A DNA stretch of 64,000 bases from Thermoguttaceae bacterium (GTDB taxonomy: Bacteria > Planctomycetota > Planctomycetia > Pirellulales > Thermoguttaceae). A program made the position numbers and the translations under genes. Location: positions 62,001 to 126,000 of the forward strand of contig JAFRFG010000020.1 in the NCBI GenBank assembly GCA_017434455.1. The letters are read 5' to 3'. Below, one piece after another: positions 1 to 7,336 of this stretch. The notes beneath the pieces are model-generated. The model did no database searches, was not told the DNA's origin, and saw only the letters and a program-made list of their open reading frames with translations. Every line of letters starts with the position of its first letter. Position 1 is the stretch's first letter.

Positions 1-1200
1 GATGAAACGATCGCCGACGGCCAGCTGACCGCCGAGACACTGCGCGGCGCCGAGGGGTATCGCCCGGTGGCGCAGCGGGGGGAACTCGATCGCTGGATTA
101 TCTCGGAGCTGAATTCCACCATCAAGTTCGTCACCGAACGCCTCGACGCCTTCGATCACTTCGCCGCCTGCGGCAAGATCAACGCCCTGGTCGATTCGCT
201 GTCGAACTGGTATGTCCGCCGCAGCCGCGACCGATTCTGGGCCAGCGGCCAGTCGGCGGAGAAGTTCGACGCCTACTGGACCTTGTACGAGGTCCTGCTC
301 ACCTGCTCGAAGCTGATCGCGCCGTTCGTTCCGTTCATTGCCGAGCGGATCTACCTGGCTTTGACCGGCCGGTTCGGCGGCGCCGTTCGCGAATCGGTCC
401 ACCTGTGCGGCTACCCGGTGGCCGACGAGTCGCTGATCGACACGGCTTTGTCGCAGCGGATGGCCGCGGTGCGCGAAATCGTCTCGCTGGGGCGCAACGC
501 CCGGATGGGTGCCCGACTGAAGGTTCGTCAGCCGCTGGCGGGGATCGAGGTCGTCTTGGCCAATCCCGCCCAAAAGCAGGAGCTGCTCGACCAGGTCGAG
601 CTGATGAAAGAAGAGCTCAACGTCAAATCGATCGAGTTCATCGACAGCGCCGATCGCTACATCAGCTACAGCGTCGTCCCCGACTTTAAAAAGCTCGGAC
701 CGAAACTCGGGCGGATGCTGCCGGCCGTCAAGGCGGCGCTGGGCAAGTCGGACGGCGCGGCCCTTCTGGCCGAAATGAACCGCGATGGGAAGATTACCCT
801 CGATATCGACGGGACCTGCGTGGAGCTGTCGTCGGAAGAGGTCCAGATTCGCCTCACCGCCAAAGAGGGCTTTGCCGCCGCGCAGGGAACCGTCGGCGTG
901 GTGGTTCTGTCGACCGAGCTGACCGAAGAGCTTCTTACCGAGGGGCGTGCCCGCGAGCTGGTCCGAATGATCCAGGACCGCCGAAAGGAGCTTCAGTGCG
1001 AGTATACCGACCGCATCCGCGTCGGTATCGAAACCGCCTCGGCGGCCGTGCTGGAAGCTTACCGCGCTTTCGCCGAAACCATCCAAGCCGAAACCTTGGC
1101 CGTGGAGACCGTTTGCGGAAAACTCGACGGGGTCGCCGGTTCGGAGGGGAAAATCGACGGGGAGCCGGTAACGGTCTATGTGGCGACAGTGAAGAACTAA
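1..1200 (+). CDS. ileS: isoleucyl-tRNA synthetase, C-terminal part (5' end outside window)
   Basis: Charges tRNA-Ile with isoleucine in the cytosol. The reading frame is open from the first base of the window, so the catalytic Rossmann domain lies upstream and only about 399 residues are visible. They cover the helical anticodon-binding domain (the NWYVRRSRDRFW stretch) and a C-terminal region with the VRQPLAGIEVV and FKKLGPKLGRML signatures typical of the type-2 (eukaryote-like) IleRS C-terminal domain. The protein ends without the C-terminal zinc-finger cysteines of type-1 bacterial IleRS. The family is certain; the type-2 assignment is inferred from those C-terminal signatures. It is followed 72 bases later by purN on the same strand. 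Confidence 0.95.
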   Translation, partial: DETIADGQLTAETLRGAEGYRPVAQRGELDRWIISELNSTIKFVTERLDAFDHFAACGKINALVDSLSNWYVRRSRDRFWASGQSAEKFDAYWTLYEVLLTCSKLIAPFVPFIAERIYLALTGRFGGAVRESVHLCGYPVADESLIDTALSQRMAAVREIVSLGRNARMGARLKVRQPLAGIEVVLANPAQKQELLDQVELMKEELNVKSIEFIDSADRYISYSVVPDFKKLGPKLGRMLPAVKAALGKSDGAALLAEMNRDGKITLDIDGTCVELSSEEVQIRLTAKEGFAAAQGTVGVVVLSTELTEELLTEGRARELVRMIQDRRKELQCEYTDRIRVGIETASAAVLEAYRAFAETIQAETLAVETVCGKLDGVAGSEGKIDGEPVTVYVATVKN

Positions 1201-1211
1201 GCCGCTATAAT
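1183..1211 (+). promoter_or_regulatory. candidate sigma-70 promoter for purN
   Basis: GCGACA (1183-1188) and a perfect TATAAT (1206-1211) are separated by 17 bases, straddling the ileS stop codon. Transcription would start near 1218, giving a leader of about 55 bases before the purN start, which has AAGGA upstream. The -35 box matches consensus at 4 of 6 bases, so this is a prediction only. Confidence 0.4.
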
Positions 1212-1272
1212 AGTACGTGGTCGTTCGTCTTACCAACTGGAAACAAAACCGTAACAAACCAAGGAACAGGAT

Positions 1273-1914
1273 ATGTCTACCAGCGCGAAGAAGCCCCTCC
1301 CGATTGCGGTGCTGATCTCCGGAACCGGGCGGTCACTGAAGAACCTCATCGAGAAAATCCGGGCCGGAGAACTCGACGCGGAGATCCGTCTGGTGATCGC
1401 CAGTACCTCCCGCGCCTTCGGTCTTCAGTACGCCGAAATGGCGAATATCCCGATCAAGGTTATCGAGCGTTCGTCGTTCGATACGGACGAGGCGTTCAGC
1501 CGCGAGGTCTTTCAACACTGCACCGAAATGAAAGTTCGCTACGTCATTATGGCGGGCTACCTCCGGCTGCTGACGATTCCCGAAGAATACGAGGGACGCG
1601 TCGTCAATATCCATCCGTCGCTGATCCCGTCGTTCTGCGGGAAAGGGATGTATGGCCACCGCGTTCACGAAGAAGCGCTCAGATACGGCGTGAAGGTCAG
1701 CGGGTGTACCGTCCACTTCGTCAATAATGACTATGACGACGGCCCGGTCATTTTGCAGAAAGTCGTCCCGGTCTTCTCGAGCGATACCCCGCAGACCCTC
1801 AATGACCGCGTTTTCTACGACGCGGAGTGCGTCGCCTACCCGGAGGCGATCCAGCTTCTGGCCGAGGAACGGGTTCACCTCAACGGCCGCAAGGTGATCA
1901 TCGACGAGCAGTGA
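1273..1914 (+). CDS. purN: phosphoribosylglycinamide formyltransferase
   Basis: Transfers a formyl group from 10-formyl-tetrahydrofolate to GAR in the third step of purine synthesis; cytosolic. At 213 residues it has the usual length of the family. Visible marks are the N-terminal nucleotide-binding start AVLISGTGRSLKNL, the catalytic Asn-Ile-His at N112-H114 followed by PSLIPSF, and the DDGPVI segment with the catalytic Asp at about 155. The ATG at 1273 follows an AAGGA ribosome-binding site. It stands apart from other purine genes, between ileS and the thiamin genes. One small oddity is FCGKGMYG where the family usually has FxGxxxxx with a different spacing residue; the active-site residues are intact. 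Confidence 0.93.
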   Translation: MSTSAKKPLPIAVLISGTGRSLKNLIEKIRAGELDAEIRLVIASTSRAFGLQYAEMANIPIKVIERSSFDTDEAFSREVFQHCTEMKVRYVIMAGYLRLLTIPEEYEGRVVNIHPSLIPSFCGKGMYGHRVHEEALRYGVKVSGCTVHFVNNDYDDGPVILQKVVPVFSSDTPQTLNDRVFYDAECVAYPEAIQLLAEERVHLNGRKVIIDEQ

Positions 1915-1964
1915 TTTTAAGCGGAACCTAAATAGATGCGGGGAATCGGCGGGGGCGGCAAGAG

Positions 1965-2798
1965 ATGGATCTTCATTTAGGCACCTGTCTGGAGAGTGTG
2001 CGCCGGCGCCGTCCGCTTGTCGTTTGTATCACCAATTTTGTCACCGTCAACGACTGCGCCAACGCCCTGTTGGCCGTTGGCGCGTCGCCGGTGATGACCG
2101 ACTCGCCCCAAGACGCGTGTGATCTTATCGCCTGCGCCGACGCGCTTTGTTTAAATATCGGCACCGTCACCGAATCGAGTGCCGAACTGATGTTTCGCGC
2201 CGCGCGGTGGGCAAAACAACGCGGTATTCCCGTTCTTCTCGACCCGGTCGGCGCGGGGGCCTCGGAAATACGAACCAAAACCGCCGGAGAGCTTTTGGAC
2301 TCGGGCGCTATCGGTTTTCTTCGGGGGAATATCTCGGAGATCCAGGCGCTGGCGGGGAAGAGCTCGACGATCCGCGGGGTCGATGTCGGCGCGCATGATG
2401 ACAGTCGCGCGATGTTTGACGCCAACAGCGCGCTGGCCGCCGAACTGGCGAAGAAATACTCCCTCTGTGTCGGCGTCTCGGGTCCGGTCGATCGCGTGAC
2501 CTCCGGCGAGCGCCTTGTCCTGGTCGAAAACGGCGATCCCCTCCTTCCCCGTATCTGCGGAACCGGCTGTATCCTCTCGGCGGTGAGCGCCGCGTTTGCC
2601 GCCGCCGCGCCCCAAGACCCCCTCGAAGCGTTCGCCGCGGCGTTTGCCCTTTGCGGTTTGGCGGGAGAAAGGGCCCGGGCGCTCCTTGGGCCGTCCGTCG
2701 GCCCGGCGTCGATGCGCACGGCGTACCTCGACGCGCTGTATACCCTCTCGGGTGAAGACCTTGACCGCGGCGCGCGAATAAGGGATGTCAAGGAGTGA
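1965..2798 (+). CDS. thiM: hydroxyethylthiazole kinase
   Basis: Phosphorylates 4-methyl-5-(2-hydroxyethyl)thiazole so that the thiazole moiety can be salvaged into thiamin. The 277-residue protein shows the ribokinase-like ThiM pattern: an ITNFVT start, NIGT around residue 65, LLDPVGAGAS at 91-100, LRGN at 119-122 and the catalytic Gly-Thr-Gly-Cys at 199-202. It lies 7 bases upstream of thiE, so the two are cotranscribed and form a salvage pair. No thiD or thiC is present in the window. No TPP riboswitch could be recognised in the 50 bases between purN and thiM. Confidence 0.94.
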   Translation: MDLHLGTCLESVRRRRPLVVCITNFVTVNDCANALLAVGASPVMTDSPQDACDLIACADALCLNIGTVTESSAELMFRAARWAKQRGIPVLLDPVGAGASEIRTKTAGELLDSGAIGFLRGNISEIQALAGKSSTIRGVDVGAHDDSRAMFDANSALAAELAKKYSLCVGVSGPVDRVTSGERLVLVENGDPLLPRICGTGCILSAVSAAFAAAAPQDPLEAFAAAFALCGLAGERARALLGPSVGPASMRTAYLDALYTLSGEDLDRGARIRDVKE

Positions 2799-2805
2799 AT
2801 AACGA

Positions 2806-3459
2806 ATGATTGATCCGGCCGTTTTGCGTCTTTACGCCGTCACTTGCTCGGGAACCACCGACGCGCGCGCTTTGGAAAAAGCTCTTGTCGGGGGGGCCAC
2901 GGCCGTTCAGCTGCGGGAAAAACAGCTCGGCGAGGAGGCACTGCTGGAAAAAGCGCGCGCGTTTGCCGCGATCTGCGCGCGGTACCACGTGCCGCTGATC
3001 ATCAACGACCGGATCGATATCGCCCGGCGCTCGGGGGCCGCGGGGGTTCACCTGGGCCAAGGTGATGGGCTCAGCGCCATGGCGCGCGAAAAGCTCGGGC
3101 CGGGGAAGATTTTGGGGATCTCGGTTCACACGGTTGACGAGGCGATGGAAGCGGCGCGTCTTGGGGCCGATTACCTCGGTATCGGCGCGGTCTTCCCAAC
3201 CGCGACAAAAGCCGACGCCCAATCGGTCCCCCCGCGGCAGCTGCGATCGATCACCGCCGTGGTTCCCCTGCCGGCGGTCGCCATTGGCGGTATTACCGAA
3301 GAGAACCTGCCGCAGCTGCGCGGCTGCGGCATCGCGGGGGTCGCCGTCGTCTCGGCGATTTTCCGGGCCGACGATATCACCGAGGCGGCCCGGCGGCTGA
3401 AGGCGGCGGCCGATGAAATTTGCGCCCCCGCACCGAAAAATCCGGGAGAGAGCCGATGA
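2806..3459 (+). CDS. thiE: thiamine-phosphate synthase
   Basis: Joins hydroxymethylpyrimidine diphosphate to thiazole phosphate to make thiamin phosphate. This 217-residue TIM barrel shows VQLREK (34-39), IINDR (about 65-69), GVHLGQ (about 80-85), the GIGAVFPT phosphate/substrate loop and AIGGI near residue 163. The last codons overlap the start of the next gene in an ATGA arrangement at 3456-3459, which suggests translational coupling. With thiM upstream it completes thiazole salvage. Confidence 0.95.
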   Translation: MIDPAVLRLYAVTCSGTTDARALEKALVGGATAVQLREKQLGEEALLEKARAFAAICARYHVPLIINDRIDIARRSGAAGVHLGQGDGLSAMAREKLGPGKILGISVHTVDEAMEAARLGADYLGIGAVFPTATKADAQSVPPRQLRSITAVVPLPAVAIGGITEENLPQLRGCGIAGVAVVSAIFRADDITEAARRLKAAADEICAPAPKNPGESR

Positions 3460-4382
3460 GCAATAGGGCTGCGCCTTTCCGGGTGGTGGCGGCCGCCGTC
3501 GCCGCGATTCTCGCGCTGCTTTGCGCCCTGTCGGCGCAGGAGCCGGCGCGGCGCCTGATTTCGACCACACCGAGTGTCACCGAAACGCTCTGTCTGCTCG
3601 GGCTGGAAGAGGAGCTGGTCGCCGTTTCGGACTACTGCAATTATCCGGAATCGGTTAAAACGCTTCCGCGAATCGGGGGGCTCTATAACCCGAATATCGA
3701 GAAAATCGTTTCGCTGCGTCCCACGCATGTGGTTCTTCTGAAAGAACATCAGGAATTGGCCCAGCGGCTGGCCGTCTTTCATATTCCTACCGTGACGGTC
3801 GATCATACGAGCGTCGACGGAGTTGTTGATTCGATCCGGATTCTGGGCCGGGCGTTTGACCGCCAGTCGCTTGGGGAAGAACAATCCGCGCTGCTGCGCC
3901 GGCGCCTGGACCAGATCGCCCGCGCGGCCGAACCGCTGGAGAAACCGTCGGTTCTCATTGCCATCGACCGGCCCAAAGGGGAACTGTCCGAGTTTTACGC
4001 GGCGGGGAGATCCCCCTATTTTCAAGAGCTCCTGGAGATCGCCGGCGGCCGAAACGTCTTGGAATCGTCGCCGGCCGCCTTCCCGACCGTCACGATCGAA
4101 ATCTTGCTGCGGCTGCGGCCCGATATCATCATTGACCTGTCGTTCGCCAGCCGCGCGGCCGGTTCGATCGACGATTGGAAGAAACTCGCTGCCTTTCTTC
4201 CGGCGGTCGCCGAGGAGAAGGTTTATGTCATCACCGACGACTACGCCACGATCCCGGGACCGAGGATCGTGCAGACGGCCGAGCGGTTTTTTCGGCTTCT
4301 CCATCCGGACGCAGCTAAAGCGGAATTCGCCTTTAGAAATGTCGATTTCTCCGCTACAATAACTCAAGGCATGGAGGAATGA
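3456..4382 (+). CDS. periplasmic cobalamin/iron-siderophore type substrate-binding protein (BtuF-like)
   Basis: Likely captures a metal-chelate or vitamin in the periplasm for an ABC importer (class III binding-protein fold). The ATG at 3456 is preferred over an upstream TTG because it follows GGGAGAG and starts a clean signal peptide (hydrophobic residues about 10-26, ending SAQ). The mature part begins RRLISTTPSVTETL, the typical BtuF/FecB start, followed by DYCNYP and two lobes joined by a long helix near residues 130-160; total 308 residues. No permease or ATPase is next to it. Its coupling to thiE by ATGA overlap is unusual and might mean a thiamin-related ligand, but the fold resembles BtuF more than known thiamin-binding proteins. 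Confidence 0.8.
   Translation: MSNRAAPFRVVAAAVAAILALLCALSAQEPARRLISTTPSVTETLCLLGLEEELVAVSDYCNYPESVKTLPRIGGLYNPNIEKIVSLRPTHVVLLKEHQELAQRLAVFHIPTVTVDHTSVDGVVDSIRILGRAFDRQSLGEEQSALLRRRLDQIARAAEPLEKPSVLIAIDRPKGELSEFYAAGRSPYFQELLEIAGGRNVLESSPAAFPTVTIEILLRLRPDIIIDLSFASRAAGSIDDWKKLAAFLPAVAEEKVYVITDDYATIPGPRIVQTAERFFRLLHPDAAKAEFAFRNVDFSATITQGMEE
4332..4360 (+). promoter_or_regulatory. candidate sigma-70 promoter for ruvAB
   Basis: TTTAGA (4332-4337) and TACAAT (4355-4360) are separated by exactly 17 bases inside the 3' end of the preceding gene. The start site would be near 4367, just before the GGAGG at 4373-4377 that serves ruvA. The boxes match consensus at 4/6 and 5/6 bases. Confidence 0.4.
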
Positions 4383-4385
4383 ATC

Positions 4386-5027
4386 ATGATCAATAAAATC
4401 ACCGGACGATTGACCGCCCTTTCACAGACCTGCGCGTCGGTGGCCTGCGGCCCCTTTGAATATGAGGTTCAGATCTCGGAGTACTCCCGGCTGAAGCTTC
4501 AAAACGAGCTGAATAAAGAGATCACGCTGTACACCATCGATTACATTGATGGAAATCCGACCAGCGGGGGAAGGTTGATCCCGCGTCTGGTCGGTTTTAA
4601 GGCCGAGGCCGAGCGTGATTTCTACGAGCTGCTGTGCAGCGTCGATGGGCTCGGCACGAAAAAGGCGCTCCGCGCGATGGTCCGTCCCGTCGCCGAAATC
4701 GCCTCGGCGATTGAGGAACAGAACGTCAAGTTCCTCTCCGGGCTCCCCGGATTGGGAGGGGCGACGGCCGAACGGATCATCGCCAAACTTCGGCGAAAGG
4801 TCCCCAAGTTCGCTCTTTTGGTCGACCATACCGTCCCCGGTCAGGGGAAGGAGCAATCGGTCGACTGTGTCACCGAGGCGTTCAATATGCTCGTTGGGCT
4901 GGGGCACAGCGAGACCGATGCCCGCCGCAAGATCGACGAGGTGCTCAAAAACAGCAAAAAGAAATTCAAAGATTTCAACGAGCTGATTGTGGCGGTTTAC
5001 GATTACGATAAGAAGTCGAAAAAATAA
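4386..5027 (+). CDS. ruvA: Holliday junction branch migration protein RuvA
   Basis: Binds four-way DNA junctions and recruits RuvB for branch migration. At 213 residues it is slightly longer than E. coli RuvA. It begins with the OB-fold domain (MINKITGRL), followed by two helix-hairpin-helix motifs, LCSVDGLGTKKALRAM (about 80-96) and LPGLGGATAERIIAKLRRK (about 117-135), and a C-terminal RuvB-contact domain (residues about 165-213, AFNMLVGLGHSETDARRKI). It lies 21 bases upstream of ruvB; the pair is an operon. The start has a clear GGAGG upstream. Confidence 0.93.
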   Translation: MINKITGRLTALSQTCASVACGPFEYEVQISEYSRLKLQNELNKEITLYTIDYIDGNPTSGGRLIPRLVGFKAEAERDFYELLCSVDGLGTKKALRAMVRPVAEIASAIEEQNVKFLSGLPGLGGATAERIIAKLRRKVPKFALLVDHTVPGQGKEQSVDCVTEAFNMLVGLGHSETDARRKIDEVLKNSKKKFKDFNELIVAVYDYDKKSKK

Positions 5028-5048
5028 AGCCCGCGCGGAAAGTTCACG

Positions 5049-6191
5049 ATGACCAGAAAACCGATCATATCACCGAAAGGCGACGATTTCGAAGACGACG
5101 ATCGCTTTGACGGCGAGACGTCCGGCCAGGAAAGCCCCAGCGACAACCTGGCGGGAGGGGAATACTCCGACCGCTTTGGGATCAATACCCGCGAGGAAGA
5201 TCTCCTTCTGCGCCCCAAACGGATGTCGGAAATGATCGGCCAGAGGGATGTCTACGAACGGATTATGATCGCGATCCAGGCCGCCCGCAAACGGAACGAA
5301 CCGCTCGGCCATATCCTTTTCGACGGTCCCCCGGGGCTGGGAAAGACCACTTTCGCGACCTGTATCCCGAACGAGCTGGATGTCCAGATGCAGGTCGCCA
5401 ACGGCGCGACCTTAAAGGCCCCCAAAGATATCATCCCCTATCTGACCAACGCCGAAGAAAGGTCGGTTCTGTTCATCGACGAAATCCACCGGCTGCAAAA
5501 GACGGTCGAGGAATTTCTCTACCCGGCGATGGAGGATTTTCGTATTGATTTTACCTACGGCGAGGGGATCAACGCTCGAACACTCAATATACCGCTCAAG
5601 CCATTTACGCTGATCGGCGCCACGACGCGAACCGGGTTGATTTCCGCGCCGCTGCGCGATCGTTTTCAGATGCGCGAGCACCTCGATTTCTACTCGATCG
5701 ACGAACTGACCAAAATCGTTCTGCGCAACGCCGAAAAGCTCCGCGTCACGATCGACGACTCCGCCGCCGAAGAAATCGCTCTGCGCAGTCGCGGAACGCC
5801 GCGGCTGGCGAATAACCGCCTCCGATGGGTTCGCGACTTTGCCGACGCCAAGGCCGACGGGACCATCACGCCGACGGTGGCGCTCGACGCGCTGGCGATG
5901 CAGGGGATCGACTCGCTGGGGCTCGATAAACTGGACCGCAGCTATATGGAGACGATCTGCCGCGTCTTTAACGGCGGGCCGGTGGGGGTCGATTCGGTCG
6001 CCCACACAATGAATATTGCCCCCGACACGATCGTCGACGAGGTGGAGCCGTTCCTTCTGCGCCGAGAGCTGATCGTGCGAACCAGCCGCGGAAGAATGAT
6101 CACCAGTGAAGGGGCCGCCCATCTCGGGTTCGATCCCGCGAAGCTCGATTTAGCCGATTCGTTCGGAAAGGCGAGATTATTCCCCTTCTAA
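5049..6191 (+). CDS. ruvB: Holliday junction branch migration ATPase RuvB
   Basis: AAA+ motor that drives branch migration together with RuvA. Walker A GPPGLGKT lies at residues 93-100, Walker B is LFIDEIH, sensor 1 lies in IGATTRTG and the arginine-finger region is SAPLRDRF; a winged-helix C-terminal domain ends the protein. At 380 residues it is longer than the usual 330-350 because of an acidic N-terminal extension of roughly 45 residues (rich in Asp/Glu/Ser) before the conserved LRPKRMSEMIGQ. The start at 5049 is the only ATG that precedes the extension, so the extension is probably translated, though a start nearer residue 60 cannot be excluded. Confidence 0.94.
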   Translation: MTRKPIISPKGDDFEDDDRFDGETSGQESPSDNLAGGEYSDRFGINTREEDLLLRPKRMSEMIGQRDVYERIMIAIQAARKRNEPLGHILFDGPPGLGKTTFATCIPNELDVQMQVANGATLKAPKDIIPYLTNAEERSVLFIDEIHRLQKTVEEFLYPAMEDFRIDFTYGEGINARTLNIPLKPFTLIGATTRTGLISAPLRDRFQMREHLDFYSIDELTKIVLRNAEKLRVTIDDSAAEEIALRSRGTPRLANNRLRWVRDFADAKADGTITPTVALDALAMQGIDSLGLDKLDRSYMETICRVFNGGPVGVDSVAHTMNIAPDTIVDEVEPFLLRRELIVRTSRGRMITSEGAAHLGFDPAKLDLADSFGKARLFPF

Positions 6192-6252
6192 AGCGCCCGA
6201 GGGAGATTATCCCCTCCCCAATACGCCGTTATCCCATAAGAAAGCAGATCAG

Positions 6253-7293
6253 GTGATGGGACCGTTCGATATAGTGCTCAGTTATGGCGGTCCGGAGTCG
6301 CTCGAGGAAGTCGAGCCGTTTCTCGATCGTATCCTGGCCGGAAAACCGATCCCCCCTCAGCGGCGTGAGGCGGTGGTTCGGCGCTACCGGCAGCTCGGGG
6401 GAATCAGCCCCCTCAATGCCCAGGTACGCGCTTTTATCGCCGCGCTTCGGCCGGAGCTGTCCCGGCGCGCCCCCGGGTCGGAGATTCTTCAAGCCAATCT
6501 TTTCGCCCCCCCTCTTCTGGAGGATGTGCTTGCCTCGACGGCGGAAAAAATCGCTCGGGCGAATCTTGCCGGCGATAGGTCGCAGACGCAGATACGGGTC
6601 TTTTCGGCTAGCGCCTTCCCCGGGCCAACCTGCCAAATGCGATATCGTCAGGCGGTGGAAAGCGTCCGCGAAAAGGTGGAAAACCAAATCGCCGAGCGTC
6701 TGGGGACCGTGCCGCGCTGGAGGTTTCTCTACAGCGAACCGTTCCACCACACGGAACTGTTTCGCCGGGCCGCGGCCGATACCGTCTTGGAGGCCCGCGC
6801 GCACGCCCTGCTGGAAAGCGCCCATCCGATGGTTCTCTTCTCGGCGCACGCCCTTCCCGAGGAGGAATCGCGCGCGGTCGGGTATCGGGAGAGTTTGCTG
6901 GATTTGTGCTGCTCGACCGCAAAAAACGTCGGCCTAGGGCAGCAGCGCGGCGGCGACGAGCTTGAGCAAGCGTCCCCCGGCGACTGGGCGCTGGTCTTTC
7001 AAAGCGGAGGCGGCTCGCCGGCGCGCCCCTGGACGGGACCGACCATCGACGAGGCGCTGAAAAGAATCGCCGGCACGGTCAGGGATGTTTTGGTGATCCC
7101 CGTCGGGTTTTTCTTCGAGAATATGGAGATCGCTTTCGATCTGGATATCGAGGCCGCCTCGCTGTGCCGGATGCTGGGGCTGTCGTACCGGCGGGGGAAG
7201 ACCGTCGGGCTAAGTGCCGAGATGCTGACCCTGGCGCTTGAGTTTTTCACGCTTCGCTGTAGTGGCACCGGCCCGGCGGTGGTGTATACTTAG
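6253..7293 (+). CDS. hemH: ferrochelatase family protein
   Basis: Inserts Fe2+ into a porphyrin at the end of haem synthesis. The 346-residue protein follows the family from end to end: VLSYGGPESLEEVEPFL at the N-terminus, YRQLGGISPLN near residue 45, the catalytic-type His at 199 in LFSAHALP, a QSGGGSPARPWTGP segment near 250-263, and the invariant Glu at 292 in ENMEIAFDLDIEA. In most homologues this last motif reads DHxE; here the His is Asn (N290) while the Glu is kept. The start is GTG at 6253 or ATG at 6256. The c-type cytochrome genes elsewhere in the window give the haem a use. Confidence 0.85.
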   Translation: MMGPFDIVLSYGGPESLEEVEPFLDRILAGKPIPPQRREAVVRRYRQLGGISPLNAQVRAFIAALRPELSRRAPGSEILQANLFAPPLLEDVLASTAEKIARANLAGDRSQTQIRVFSASAFPGPTCQMRYRQAVESVREKVENQIAERLGTVPRWRFLYSEPFHHTELFRRAAADTVLEARAHALLESAHPMVLFSAHALPEEESRAVGYRESLLDLCCSTAKNVGLGQQRGGDELEQASPGDWALVFQSGGGSPARPWTGPTIDEALKRIAGTVRDVLVIPVGFFFENMEIAFDLDIEAASLCRMLGLSYRRGKTVGLSAEMLTLALEFFTLRCSGTGPAVVYT

Positions 7294-7336
7294 GGAGAGT
7301 ATTTGCCTAACAGGGTGTCTATCAAAAGGCCATAAC

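Noticed and set aside
1915..1964. TPP riboswitch before thiM
   Set aside because: The gap is only 50 bases and contains none of the conserved thi-box core.
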